Assembly (NCBI GenBank): GCA_945904015.1
Contig: CAMDPK010000001.1
Span: 1-64,000 of the forward strand
Length of the DNA stretch: 64,000 nucleotides
Direction of reading: 5' to 3'
From: Candidatus Kuenenia stuttgartensis
GTDB taxonomy: Bacteria > Planctomycetota > Planctomycetia > Planctomycetales > Planctomycetaceae
A program made the position numbers and the translations under genes. This document shows positions 19,916 to 31,000 of the stretch, in pieces. Each line of letters begins with the position of its first letter. Position 1 is the first letter of the stretch. The notes under the pieces are model-generated. The model searched no databases and was not told the DNA's origin. It was given only the letters and a program-made list of their open reading frames with translations.

Positions 19916-21247
19916 ATGCGTCTGCGATCATCGCGGTGGGCCGCGAGCGTGTTAGCTTTGGGGATGTCGGCGGCAGCGGCGATCGCTCAACCACCGGCCG
20001 CGCCGGCAACGGATGCGGCGTATCCGTCCGAGGCTCTGAATTACACGTTCGACGACGGGGGCAACTTCTACGACGAGTTGGACCTCAGCTCGCAATTCCG
20101 CTTTCAGGCGGACTGGGTCTCCTACACGCGAGACAACCAAGCGAAGAACATCCCGCTCTTCACTGGCTCGGAATCGGTCAGTCAACGCGATGCGGACTTC
20201 AGCTACCAATCGGGCTACCGCTTGAACCTGGGATTCATGAATGAAGACTACGAGTTGGAAGGCTCGTTCCTGAAACTCGACGGCTTAAACAGTTCACTGA
20301 ACGGCACTCTGACAAACGCCGTCGTGTTCGACGGCGAGGCGGTGTTCTTCGGTGGCGGTATCAGTAACCCGGCGCGGGACGCGGCGGGCGGAGCCTCTGC
20401 AAATTTCCTCGAATCGACAACTCTCTTTTCCGCGATCAACGCGGCAGCCAATCACGTCGCAGGCGCGCTCGACAACGAAACGAATGAATTGGAGTACTTC
20501 GATCCCGCCAGCGTGACGTACCAGGTCCACTACACGTCCAACTTGCAGGACTTCGACGTCAATCTGAAAGGCCGCCGTCAATCGGGACGACTGCTGCGAT
20601 TCGGGTTCGGCTATCGCAACATCCAGCTCAACGAAGGTGGACTCGCGGCGCTGCGCGGCGAATTCAACACGATCGATGTGGACGGCAACGAGGCGGGTGG
20701 CAACGACGGCCTGAGCAACGCGGCGTTCGTTGCGGCGGGATTGAATGTCGTCACTGCCGGCGGTTTCTCGCAGAACACGCTGACGCCGCCTCCCGATCAA
20801 CTGCTCTTCAGGTCATCCACAAATGCCACGAACCAATTGAACGGCGCGCAAGCGACGCTCGATGCGACGTTCCTGGAGTCCGAATACTTTTCGATCGGCG
20901 GCTACGCCAAGGCTGGCATCTATCACAATCGGGCTCGCGGCTCGATCACTGAGTCGTATCAAGTCCTCGAAAACAACCCGCCGAGTTACACCCGCAGCTT
21001 CAGCGACGGCAAGGACCGCGTCGCGTTCGCCGGCAACCTGGGAGTCACCGGCACGGTATTTCTCCGCGACAATCTGCGGCTCTTCGGCGGGTACGAGTTG
21101 ATGTACCTGTCCGGCGTCGCGCTGGCTCCAGATCAATCCGGCGGCGTTCAGACGGACATCGCCATTGTGACTTCGCTCAACCTGCAAACACACGGCCAAG
21201 TGTTGTTCCACGGCGGCCGAGTCGGCATCGAGATTCTGTTCCCGTAA
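19916..21247 (+). CDS. BBP7-like outer-membrane beta-barrel protein, copy 1
   Basis: 443 residues from ATG 19916, directly after GGGGGGAATC; an ATG 24 bases upstream lacks a ribosome-binding site. The signal peptide is MRLRSSRWAASVLALGMSAAAAIAQ. The start of the mature chain (FRFQADWVSYTRDN) resembles the opening strand of the planctomycete BBP7 (DUF1551) barrels. The rest alternates aromatic/aliphatic and polar residues as expected of beta strands. It ends in a terminal strand HGGRVGIEILFP with C-terminal Phe-Pro. It is a paralogue of the next gene (shared FGYRNIQLNE, NATNQLNGAQ, YLSGVALAPDQ). It probably forms an outer-membrane porin or surface barrel; the substrate is unknown. Confidence 0.75.
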   Translation: MRLRSSRWAASVLALGMSAAAAIAQPPAAPATDAAYPSEALNYTFDDGGNFYDELDLSSQFRFQADWVSYTRDNQAKNIPLFTGSESVSQRDADFSYQSGYRLNLGFMNEDYELEGSFLKLDGLNSSLNGTLTNAVVFDGEAVFFGGGISNPARDAAGGASANFLESTTLFSAINAAANHVAGALDNETNELEYFDPASVTYQVHYTSNLQDFDVNLKGRRQSGRLLRFGFGYRNIQLNEGGLAALRGEFNTIDVDGNEAGGNDGLSNAAFVAAGLNVVTAGGFSQNTLTPPPDQLLFRSSTNATNQLNGAQATLDATFLESEYFSIGGYAKAGIYHNRARGSITESYQVLENNPPSYTRSFSDGKDRVAFAGNLGVTGTVFLRDNLRLFGGYELMYLSGVALAPDQSGGVQTDIAIVTSLNLQTHGQVLFHGGRVGIEILFP

Positions 21248-21265
21248 TGAGACTTTTAGCCCATC

Positions 21266-21331
21266 AGCCGGAACGCGCCAGCGTCCGGTTTCCCAATTTT
21301 TGCGAGAACCGGACGCTAGCGCGTTCCGGCT
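21266..21331. repeat. palindromic element, AGCCGGAACGCG type
   Basis: 25-base arms (21266-21290, 21307-21331) are inverted with one mismatch around a 16-base spacer. It lies between the two barrel genes. The same family occurs at 45124-45194. Confidence 0.92.
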
Positions 21332-21383
21332 AATTTGTTTCAAACTCACGCTTCGGGTGAGTTGGAATCGTCAGGAGTGCATC

Positions 21384-22778
21384 ATGCGAATCCGTCGAAC
21401 GAGTCTCGCGGCCAGCTTGCTGAGCCTGGCGTTGTCGGTGACAGCACTGGCTCAAGACCCGGTGTATGGTCCCTTCACACAACCCGGAAGCGTCGCGGCC
21501 GAGAACTCTTCGTTGCTCAACGGTACGACACCTGACGTCTGGAATATGGATTGGCAATGGCGTTTCCAAGCCGACGCGCTGTACATGAAACGCAACAACG
21601 ATTGGAACGACATCCCCGTCATCTCCGGGCCGGAGATGTTTCGACCCTCGGATTTGCAGTTCGATTACAAAGCCGGCTCGCGTCTGACGCTGGGGATCAT
21701 GCAAGACGACTTCGAGATGGACTTCGTCTTCACGACGATCAACGATTGGAACGCCTCGCAGAGCGGCGTGTTGGGGAAAGCCGTCGTGTTCGACGGCTCC
21801 GTCGTGTACGACAATGTCCCCACCACAGATCAGGCGGCGCGAGATGCCATCGACAACCCCGACAATTCCCCGAATTTTTTGAGCTCCAGCACGTTCTTTG
21901 CGCCGATCAATACTGCCGCGTTGACTGGTGTCGAAGCGAACGAACTCGAATTCCTGAAATCCGGAGCCAGGTTCTCACAGCAATACAGCTCCAACTTTCA
22001 AGACTTTGAAGTCAACTACAAGCGTCGTCAGCAGTCGGGACGCTTCGCTCGGTTTGGATTCGGCTATCGCAATGTGCAGTTCAACGAACGAGGACTCACG
22101 TCATTGTCGGGTACCTTTGACACCGTCGACAGCGCAACGGGTTTGGACGCGGGGTTGTTCAACAACGGTCTGACGAACGGCTCACTGGTGAGTGGTGGTT
22201 TAACCGCGCCGACGGTCGCCTCCCCCGGAATCCCAACTGGCTTCACAGAAAACGGAACCTTTGGAGCAGACGAATTGCTCTTCACGACGAACATTCACGC
22301 GACCAACCAACTGAACGGTGCCCAGTTGACCGGCGATTTTGTGTTGTTGGAATCCGATCACTTTGAATTGGGAGCCTTCGGAAAGGCGGGTGTGTTCCAC
22401 AACGCCGCCAGTGGCAACATCACCGAGAACTACACCGAATCACTGAATCACCCCATCACAAGCACCACTTCGGGTTCGGGCTCGAGCGCGATCACGAGCA
22501 CGACCAAGCCCTACACCTATTCGCGAAACATCAGCGATTCCAAACAAGTCGCCTCGTTCCTGGGCCAAGCTGGTCTGACCGGACGAATCTTCGTCCGTCA
22601 GAACGTCCGCTTGTTCGGTTCCTACGAAGTGCTCTACCTGTCGGGACTCGCGTTGGCTCCCGATCAAATGCAGGGAATCACCACCGCCGTCACCGCCGCA
22701 GCATCGCTCGACCTGCGCACACAAAGTTCCGTCTTCATGCACGGCGGCCGCGTCGGCATCGAGTTTTTGTGGCCGTAA
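21384..22778 (+). CDS. BBP7-like outer-membrane beta-barrel protein, copy 2
   Basis: 464 residues from ATG 21384, preceded by CAGGAG; longer upstream starts run into the palindromic element. The signal peptide is MRIRRTSLAASLLSLALSVTALAQ. The mature part starts WQWRFQADALYMKRNNDWN and follows the same order of blocks as the gene upstream: SRLTLGIMQDDFEMDF, VVFDGSVVYDN, a shared KRRQQSGRFARFGFGYRNVQF, YLSGLALAPDQ and the final HGGRVGIEFLWP. The similarity runs the whole length, so the pair arose by tandem duplication and has diverged well. The family link to BBP7 is inferred from pattern only. Confidence 0.75.
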   Translation: MRIRRTSLAASLLSLALSVTALAQDPVYGPFTQPGSVAAENSSLLNGTTPDVWNMDWQWRFQADALYMKRNNDWNDIPVISGPEMFRPSDLQFDYKAGSRLTLGIMQDDFEMDFVFTTINDWNASQSGVLGKAVVFDGSVVYDNVPTTDQAARDAIDNPDNSPNFLSSSTFFAPINTAALTGVEANELEFLKSGARFSQQYSSNFQDFEVNYKRRQQSGRFARFGFGYRNVQFNERGLTSLSGTFDTVDSATGLDAGLFNNGLTNGSLVSGGLTAPTVASPGIPTGFTENGTFGADELLFTTNIHATNQLNGAQLTGDFVLLESDHFELGAFGKAGVFHNAASGNITENYTESLNHPITSTTSGSGSSAITSTTKPYTYSRNISDSKQVASFLGQAGLTGRIFVRQNVRLFGSYEVLYLSGLALAPDQMQGITTAVTAAASLDLRTQSSVFMHGGRVGIEFLWP

Positions 22779-22816
22779 ACCGCCGAGTGCGGAAGACGAA
22801 GGCGTGGATCACTTGT

Positions 22817-23049
22817 GGTTGATCCCGAAGGGATCGCAGCCATTAGCCGGTGGTTGAATCCGCCGCAGCGGACGACACCACCGGAAGACATCATTCTTCA
22901 CGTTGCATCCCGGTAGGGATGCCAGCCGCTGGGCGTGATCGCGCTGCGACCCCTGCCGGGGTCGAATCATTTGTCACCGAACTTTCCGGGGGTGTCGTCG
23001 CTTCGCTCCTCAACCCCCGGCTAATGGCTGCAATCCCTCCGGGATCAAC
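22817..23049. repeat. composite inverted repeat, CATTAGCCGG type
   Basis: Outer arms 22817-22853 and 23013-23049 are inverted copies with a few mismatches and share GCCATTAGCCGG. Between them lie smaller palindromes (GCATCCCGGTAGGGATGC, GACCCCTGCCGGGGTC, and a GGGGGTGTCGTCG block). The element at 27811-27975 is a second, cleaner member. Confidence 0.85.
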
Positions 23050-23137
23050 TCACTGCAAATGGCAATTACTCGGTGAACCAAGCGTCTCCGAAAATATCGG
23101 CTGGACCGGGTTCGTTGGAGTCGCCAACGATCCTCGA

Positions 23138-23287
23138 TCACTCGAACGCGAACACCTTCTTAAACGCATCGCTGATGACCTCCGCATTTCCGATTGTGCC
23201 GGTCGTTCGGGATGCGGCGATCGCACCTTTCCGCCTCTCACGGGCCACTTTGGAAATGCAGGTTTCTGAGGGTCCACGTGCTCGATA
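23138..23287 (-). pseudogene. remnant of a surface-protein C-terminus (tentative)
   Basis: The minus-strand frame ending at TGA 23138 reads ...GNAEVISDAFKKVFAFE. This matches in style and length the C-terminus of the large protein at 28010 (NANIINEAFATIFAFE). No start codon or upstream domain is present, so it may be the leftover 3' end of a deleted gene. It could also be chance; the match is only about 14 residues. Confidence 0.35.
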
Positions 23288-23352
23288 GCATCGTTCGGCC
23301 GGTGCGATTTCGGTCAATCGGCCTTTCTGACTGATGCGTCGAGGAGTGCGGC

Positions 23353-26300
23353 ATGGCTTTCCGGTCGTGGTTGGAATCGTTGCGCGGACAGTGCCCTAGT
23401 CCTTCGGCACATGACGGTCGGCGATTCCGCGAGAGGCATCTTCTGCCGGTGGAGTTGCTGGAATCGCGAACCGTCTTGTCGGTCACGGCGGTATTCAGCG
23501 CAGGCACCCTGACCATCACGTCCGATGCCGCTGACACGATCATTGTCCAAGCCAACGACGGTGAGCAGGTCGAGGTGCGGGATCAATTCGACACCGAGGC
23601 ATTGACTGCGGTTGTGAATGCATCCGTGGTGCAATCGCTGATCGTGAACGGCAGCGCCAGCGACAACCCCATCAACCTAAGCGGCGTGATAGGGACGAAG
23701 TTCACGTCATTGAACAGCATTGTAGTCAACGGAGGCGATGGAGCCGACACGATCACAGGTTCGCCTGACGTCGCGGCACTGATTTTTGGCGACAAAGGCA
23801 ACGACACCATCAAGGGGATTGGCGGAAAGGATACGATCGATAGCGGCGACGGTGATGATCTGGTCGATTGCGGCGATGCGGTTGCGTTGAAGAGTGGCCC
23901 GAACGTGAACGTCAGCAATCGAGTATTCAACCAATCCGAAGTCACGATTGCCGTCAATCCGACCAACCCACAGAACCTCATAGCGGCAGCAAATAACCTC
24001 GATTCGAGTTCGACGACTGACCTGACATGGTTTTCACGGGATGGAGGAAGTAGTTGGACTCCAGTATCGATTCCCAACACGACGGGCTCAACGAGCGGGG
24101 GTGGCGATCCGACGGTCGTATTTGACCGATTCGGAGTTGCCTATTACGGCCATCTCAGCGTCAAGTCGAGCACGACGCGAGCTGTTTCTGTCACGAAATC
24201 GCTCGATGGCGGGCAAACATGGAGCGCGCCTGTCGACATCCCAACAACTGGTAGCGCCGATAAAGAATTCTTGGCTGTTGGCCCCGACCGAAATGACTTG
24301 ACCAAAGACCGTCTTTACGTCGCCTACCACGTTGGCAATGTCCAGTTCATCAATAGTTCGTCCGATGGCGTTTCGTGGTCACAGCCGGTCAAGGTGCAAG
24401 ACTCCGGAAGCGGGATCAACGCACAGACATCTGTCGGTCCGAATGGAGAAGTTTACGTTGCGTGGCAAGAGATCAACTCGGCGACTCCTGGTGTCAGCCG
24501 AATGTTTTTCGACGTTTCGTTGAATGCCGGTCTGACTTGGGGAACGGACCACGTTGCTTACACGACAACGGTCGCGGCATTCAACGATCCACTCTCAATC
24601 CTGACCAACAAACAATATGTTGTCGCTGCGGCACCGGATCGGGGAATTGGCGCTTTTCTCGCACTGGACGTTGATCGCAGTGCGGGTGCGCCTGGCACGA
24701 TTTATATGGTCGTGCTGGATCAAGCCGATCTGGACGCCAATCCGTTAACGGGTCACGACGACACAGACGTGTTTGTAATCCGGTCTTCCGACGGTGGCGT
24801 AAGCTGGTCGTCACGAGTCCGTGTGAACGACGACTTGGGTGGCACCAATAGCCAGTTTATTCCGTGGCTCGATGTCGATCAGGCGACAGGCAATGTCGCC
24901 GTTGGATGGTACGATGCTCGCAACGATTTGGGTGACGGGAATCCTGGTGACAGGGACGGAACTCCGAACAACGAGGTTCAATTCTTTGTCGCAGTCAGCA
25001 CGAATGGTGGTCAATCGTTTTTGCAAAATTCGCAAGTCAGTAGCGGTACATCAAATTCAAAATCGTCGACTTTTGACTACGGCGAATACGCCGGAGTCGC
25101 CTTTCAAGATGGGATCGTTCATGCCGTCTGGGCAGACAACTCCACAAGCGTCGATGGAAACCAGGATGTCTTCTACGGGTCGGTTAAGCTCGCAGAAGGC
25201 AAAACGCTGATCGGTGGCGATGGCAAAGACACTCTGACGGGTTCACCCGGCAACGACCGGATCTTCGGAAACGATGGTTCCGATTCCATTGCCGGGGGAG
25301 ACGGAAACGACACCGTGCTCGCCGGAGGTGGAGCGGACAGTGTTGAGGGCGGTGCCGGCAATGACAGGCTCGAATCCGACGCTGGCAACGACACTGTGAA
25401 GGGTGATGCCGGGAACGATTCGATTCTCGGCGGTGCCGATGACGATTCGTTGTTCGGGGGCGTCGGGAATGACACGTTAATTGCCGGCAATGGCAATGAC
25501 ACGATCACGGGAGAAGCGGGCACGGACTTGCTCAACGGTGGCGACGGCACAGACCTCGTCACCGAGTCGGGTGACTTCAACTACACGCTTTCCACATCGC
25601 TACTCTCTGGTAATGGAACCGACACGTTGACTTCAGGAAGTATCGAGGCCGCCAAGATCGTCGGCGGACCAAGCAACAACGCGCTCACGGTGACAACTTT
25701 TAGCGGACCAGTGACTCTGAATGGTGCAGGAGGAAACGACACCTTGGTTGGCGGTTCGGGCAACGACTCACTGCTCGGCGACGATGGAAATGACGTCCTC
25801 ACGGGAAACGGTGGTGACGACATGCTCGACGGTGGTAACAACACCGACACGATCATCGAATCTGGGGCATCAACCTACATTCTGACGGACGCAACATTGG
25901 AGGCCGTCGGCAGCGGTACTGGATCGGATGCGCTGCTAAGCATCGAGCAGGCAAAGCTCACCACAGCGAACACCGCATCGACAGTCGATGCCAGTGGTTT
26001 CACTGGCAAGACGACGCTAACGGGAGGCAACGGCGACGACACCCTCATGGGTGGCTCCGGCATGGATTCGATTCTCGGTGGTAGCGGCAACGACTCACTG
26101 ACGGGCAATGGCGGCAACGACACGCTTTCCGGCCAAGCCGGGACCGACTCCCTCGACGGTGGCGACGGCACGGACCTCGTCACCGACTCTGGCAACTTCA
26201 ACTACACGCTCTCCGCAACTCAACTGACTGGCAACGGAACAGACACGTTCGCCAACATGGAAGAGGCAAACATCGTCGGTGGATCGGGCAACAACGTGCT

Positions 26301-27629
26301 GGCCGCCACCAATTTCACTGGCCCGGTGACGCTGCAAGGTAGCGCGGGTAACGACTTATTAGTGGGTGGCACTGGAAACGACCTGCTGCAAGGCGGCGAT
26401 GGAAACGACAATCTCAATGGCGGGACGGGCGATGACACACTCATTGGAGGCGCAGGCTCCGACTCGCTGGATGGTGGCGTTGGCTCGGACCTCATCACGG
26501 AGTCTGGTAACCTCAACTACACGCTGGCCGCGACGTATCTGTCCGGTAACGGATCGGACACGTTCGTAAGAATCGAGGCCGGCCTGATCACTGGCGGATC
26601 GGGTAACAACCTGCTGACCGTCACGAACTTCGTTGGCTCAGTGACACTGCAAGGTGGCGCGGGCAATGACACGCTCGTGGGTGGCACTGGCAAAGACTCG
26701 CTCCAAGGTGACAGCGGCAACGATGTCCTCACGGGCAAAGGAAACGACGACACACTCGACGGTGGCAGTGGGTCGGACACGATCATCGAATTGGGATCGA
26801 GCACCTACACCGTCACCGGCAGTGTCGCTAACGGGACGCTGACTGGTGCCGGCTCGGATGTGCTGACAAGCATTGAGGGAGTCAAACTCACGACGGCGAA
26901 CACCAACTCGTCGATCAACGCCAGTGACTTCTCCGGCAGTGCAACGCTGATTGGCGGCAATGGCAAAGACACGCTCACGGGAGGTTCCGGCAACGATTCC
27001 ATCAGCAGCGGTAGCGGCGATGATTCACTCAAGGGCAACGCTGGCAACGACACGATCTTTGGGCTGGCGGGCAAAGACACGATTGATGGCGGCGCGGGAA
27101 ATGACTCGATCTTCGCGGGCGATGGGAACGATAATGTCGAGGGTGGCACCGACAACGACACGCTCGATGGCGGTTCGGGGGCCGACACGATCAACGGAGA
27201 TGACGGTGCGGACAAGATTTTCGGCCAAGCGGACAACGACAACTTGAAAGGTGGCCTCGGCAACGACACCATCGACGGGGGGCCGGTAACGACACGATCA
27301 TCGGCGGCGACGACGACGATTCGATCACGGGCGGAGCCGGCAACGACGCCATCAACGGCAGCAATGGCCACGATCTGATCAATGGCGGCGATGGAAATGA
27401 CACGCTGGTCGGTGGCGCTGGCAACGACACACTCCTCGGTGGCAACGGCAATGATACGCTGCTCGGTGGCGAAGGGGACGACACGGTCAACGGTCAAGCT
27501 GGAGCCGATCGCGTCGCCGGCAATCCGGGATCCTACGACGAGGTGACGGTGAAAGTGAAAGACAAGGATGTTCTCGACGAAGACTTCATTCTCTCGGCGT
27601 TACTGAAAGATGTCTTGGATGTGGTTTGA
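23353..27629 (+). CDS. sialidase-like / RTX-repeat surface protein, frameshifted near 3' end
   Basis: About 1425 residues if the frameshift near 27277 is bridged; the unbridged frame stops at 27378. The N-terminus has a planctomycete surface-protein motif, [11 protein letters not shown], like the LEDR motif of the gene at 28010. A short RTX block (GDGADTITG ... [10 protein letters not shown]) follows. Next comes a region of about 450 residues with BNR/sialidase-type Asp boxes ([51 protein letters not shown]). The remaining 750 residues are RTX nonapeptide repeats (GGxGNDTL), interrupted three or four times by a non-RTX unit ([13 protein letters not shown]...). RTX repeats bind calcium and fold outside the cell, often on type I secretion substrates; no secretion genes are nearby. 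After the G-run the frame continues as RTX to TGA 27627. Confidence 0.82.
27277..27282 (+). other. G6 run at the frameshift point of the RTX gene
   Basis: Before the run the frame reads DTIDGG. Reading one base back (or adding one G) gives [11 protein letters not shown] and a further 115 codons of perfect RTX up to TGA 27627. The uncorrected frame gives a non-RTX tail and stops at 27378. This may be a sequencing error, a recent mutation or a slippage site. Confidence 0.8.
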
Positions 27630-28009
27630 TGGTCCGTGGGATGTCATCGCCCAGTGAACAGTCACACCGCAGTGGCGAAAGATTCCGCACAACTGCCAGA
27701 GTCGATGGTGCCTCGTGAGAGGGACATCAATTGGGAATTGCGCCGTCTTCGCCGTCAGGATTTTTCGAGGCGTGCGATGACGTGTTGATCTCGACCGCAA
27801 AGCGGTCACAGCCATTAGCCGGTGGTCGCCGCAGGCGCACCACCGGAAGGTCGCCAACAAATCACATTGCATCCCGGAGGGATGCCAGATGGTGAGGTGC
27901 TGGCATCCCTCTGGGATGCGAAAATTCCACGGCATCAAACCGGTGGTGCGCCTGCGGCGACCACCGGCTAATGGCTTTGATCCCTACGGGATCTTTCGAT
28001 TCCTCGCGA
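27630..28009. other. 380-base intergenic region between convergent surface-protein genes
   Basis: No gene was found. Its centre is the composite inverted repeat at 27811-27975; the flanks show nothing I can name. Confidence 0.6.
27811..27975. repeat. composite inverted repeat, CATTAGCCGG type, perfect outer arms
   Basis: Outer arms of 36 bases (27811-27846, 27940-27975) are perfect inverted copies containing GCCATTAGCCGGTGGT. An inner pair (GCATCCCGGAGGGATGCC and TGGCATCCCTCTGGGATGC) makes a second level of symmetry. It is related to 22817-23049. Confidence 0.93.
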
Positions 28010-31000
28010 CTATTCGAACGCGAAGATCGTGGCGAAGGCTTCGTTGATGATGTTGGCGTTGATCAAATCCGGAACCAGCTCGTCACCGACATCGGCCAGG
28101 CCATTACCTCCGCGGGCCGGGCCGCCTTTGCCGCCGAGAATCGTGTCGGTGCCACCTTCGCCATCGAGTGAATCGACTCCGCCGCCGCCGATCAGCAGGT
28201 CGTTGCCGAGGCCACCTTTGAGCGTGTCGTTGCCGAGTCCGCCGATCAGCGTGTCCTTGCCGTCGCCGCCCACGAGACTGTCGTCGCCGCTGCCGCCGAG
28301 CAGCGTGTCGTTGCCGGCTCCGCCAGAGAGCGTCACTTTGCCGGTGAAAGCGGACGCATCCAGCTTGTTGGCTCCGGCTCCGCCCGTCAGCTCGGCTTCC
28401 TCGAAGTTGGCGAGCTTGTCGGTGCCGACGCCGGTCAGCTTCGCGTTGGTGAGTTTGAACGAGACATTCGCGGACTCGACCAGGCGATCAATTCCGTCGC
28501 CGCCGTTCAGCGAGTCGTTGCCGGTGCCGCCGGTGATCGCGTCATCCAACTCCGAGCCGAAGATCGTGTCGTTGCCGGCTCCGCCGTCCAGCACCACGCT
28601 GGCCGGGACGAGAAACAACGAATCGGGGAGGTCCGTCAGGTTGATGAGATCATTCCCGTCTCCGCCGTTGATCGTCAGGCTACCGAGCAGCGGGAACGCA
28701 TCAGTCCCGATCGCGTTGAAGGTGATGGCGTCTTTGCCTCCACCGCCGTTGATGACGATGGTTTCCAGATTCGGATACAGCGTCGGCGACAGGCCGGAGA
28801 GATTGATGAGATCGTCTTTCGTGCCGCCGTTGATGATCAGCTTCTCGAAGTACGCCGGCAGATAGCCGGGCAAGGTGGCTCCGTTGGACTGGACCAACAA
28901 CGCTCCATTGACGACCACGACCTTCAGTTTCGTTCCGGTACCAGCGGTGTAGGTTACGTCGCGCAGCATCATGGTGATCGTGAAGGTCTGAGCGTCGCTG
29001 GTCAGGTCGTCGCTAACGTCCGCCGGCGTGCCGCCGTCGTCGTGAATCTTGACCGTGACGGTCGCAACACCGCCGAATCCTTTCGCCGGAGTGAACGTTA
29101 ACGTGCCGGTGGGCGAGACGGCTGGAAGCACTCGGAACAAACCAGGGTTGTCCGTCGTGACGATGAAGTTCAGCGCTTGCCCCAATTCGCCCGAACCTCC
29201 CGCGCTGATGTTGTCCACGAAGTTCAGAAACGGCTGCGGGACACTGCCGAGTTCCACATCCAAGTCGGCAAACGTCGCTCCTGGATCGAAGCTGGGTGTG
29301 TCATTCACCCCGGTGATCGTGATGTCCACGTCGGCATTCGCCGTCAGCAAGCCGCCCGATCCAGAGTTGCCGTTGTCGTCGATGGTGATGTCCAAAGTAT
29401 CGCTGCCCGTCACGTCGAGATCGGGCAGATACGTCAGCCCCGCCGCATCGGCCAAGGTGGTGTTCAGTTCCGAAAGAGACGCCGTGATGGTGACGGTATC
29501 GGTTCCATTCCCGGCCACTTGAGCCGCACTCACACCATTCGTCACGCTGGTGCTGATCGTCAGCGTCCCTTGAGTCGCGGTGAGCGTCACCGTCACATCA
29601 CCTGCTCCCGCGTCGGGATCAGCGAACGACAGCCCGCTGATCACCAGCGGCGTGTCTTCCAATGTAGTCTGGTCGCCGGGAGCCGTGATCGTGGGCGGAT
29701 TGTTGACGCCATTCACGGTGATCGTGAACGACAGCGGCGCGCTGGTGTCGTCGCCTCCATTCAAAACGTCACCGTCATCGGTCAAAGTCACGTCAAACGT
29801 GGCGGTTCCACTGGAACCAGCCGTGGCTTCGTAGGTCAAGTCTCCGCTGACGGGATCGATGCTGGGAGCCGTCAAAAATGTCAGCCCGCCGGTACTGCCG
29901 GTCTGCGTCACCGTGAACGACGTGAGTGTCTGGCCGGACTCGCTCAGAGGGCCGACGCTTCGGTTCTGCGCGAAGTTCGAGACGGTCTGTGGCCCGTCGC
30001 TCTCTGGGACACTCGGAGGATTTCCCGCCAGCGTGAAGCTGGGCGGATCGTTGACCTCGTTGACGGTAATCGTGAAGGACTGGATGGCACTGGTGTTGTT
30101 GCCGCCACCGTCGTCGGACAGTGTCACGCTGAACGTAGCGGTGCCGCTCGAGTCGTCGTCCGCTTGATAGGTCAGCGTGCCGGTCGTGGGATCGATGCTC
30201 GGTGGCGTGGCGAACGTCAAACCACCGGGTGGGCTTGTCTGTGTCAGGAGGAACGTCAGCGTCTGTCCAACTTCGTTGGCCGAGCCAGGACTCATGCTGG
30301 TTGTGAAGTTCGCGACCGTTTGCGGTCCAACATCCTCGTTGACCGTCGGCGGGTCGCCGGCCATCGTGAAGGTCGGAGCGTCATTCACTCCTCCGACCGT
30401 GATGACGAAGGTCTGTGCGGCGCTCGTATCGCGGCCGCTGTTCGTGGTTCCGCCATCGTCGGTTGCAGTCACGCTAAACGTCGCCGTGCCGTTGGAATTC
30501 GCGTCGGCTTGATACGTCAGCAGTCTCGTCACGGGGTCGATGCTGGGAGCGGTCAGGAACGTCAATCCACCGGTCGTCGCCACCGGCGTGACCGTGTACT
30601 TCGTGATGGTCTGTGTGGATTCGTTGGCGGCACCGAAGTTCGTCACCGTCACGAACGCTGCGGCAGTTGTTGTCAATCCCGCATCTTCCGCGACGGTCAA
30701 TTCCGCAGCCGCCACGTTGAGTGTGATGTTCGGCGCATCGTTGACCGCCGTGACTGTGATGGGAACCGTCGCAGACTGAGTTGGATTCACACCGTCATTG
30801 ATGGAAGTCACAAGAGAATCGCTGCCATTGAAGTCCGGGCTGGGCAAATACGTCAGCCCCAAAGCGTTGGTCAGCGTGGCGTTCAACGCCGCTAAAGGAG
30901 CGATGATCGTCACCGACGACGTTCCATTGTAACTCACCTGAGCGGCCGTCAGCCCGCTGGCGACGTTCGTGCTCACCGTCACTGTGCCGTTAGCGACGGT

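Larger units (their letters stand above)
22779..23352. other. 574-base intergenic region with a composite repeat and a gene remnant
   Basis: No intact gene is seen. It contains the composite inverted repeat at 22817-23049 and a minus-strand coding-like tail at 23138-23287. The last 60 bases hold the leader of the next gene, with GAGGAGTGCGGC before ATG 23353. Confidence 0.6.

Noticed and set aside
25200-27280. Regular GGNGNNGAC-rich repeats that might look like a CRISPR or minisatellite
   Set aside because: The period is 27 bases with nine-residue RTX coding pattern and no constant spacers; it is protein-coding.
29177-30895. Plus-strand frame of 572 codons opposite the giant surface gene
   Set aside because: It mirrors the repetitive block structure of the real gene and has no start signal.
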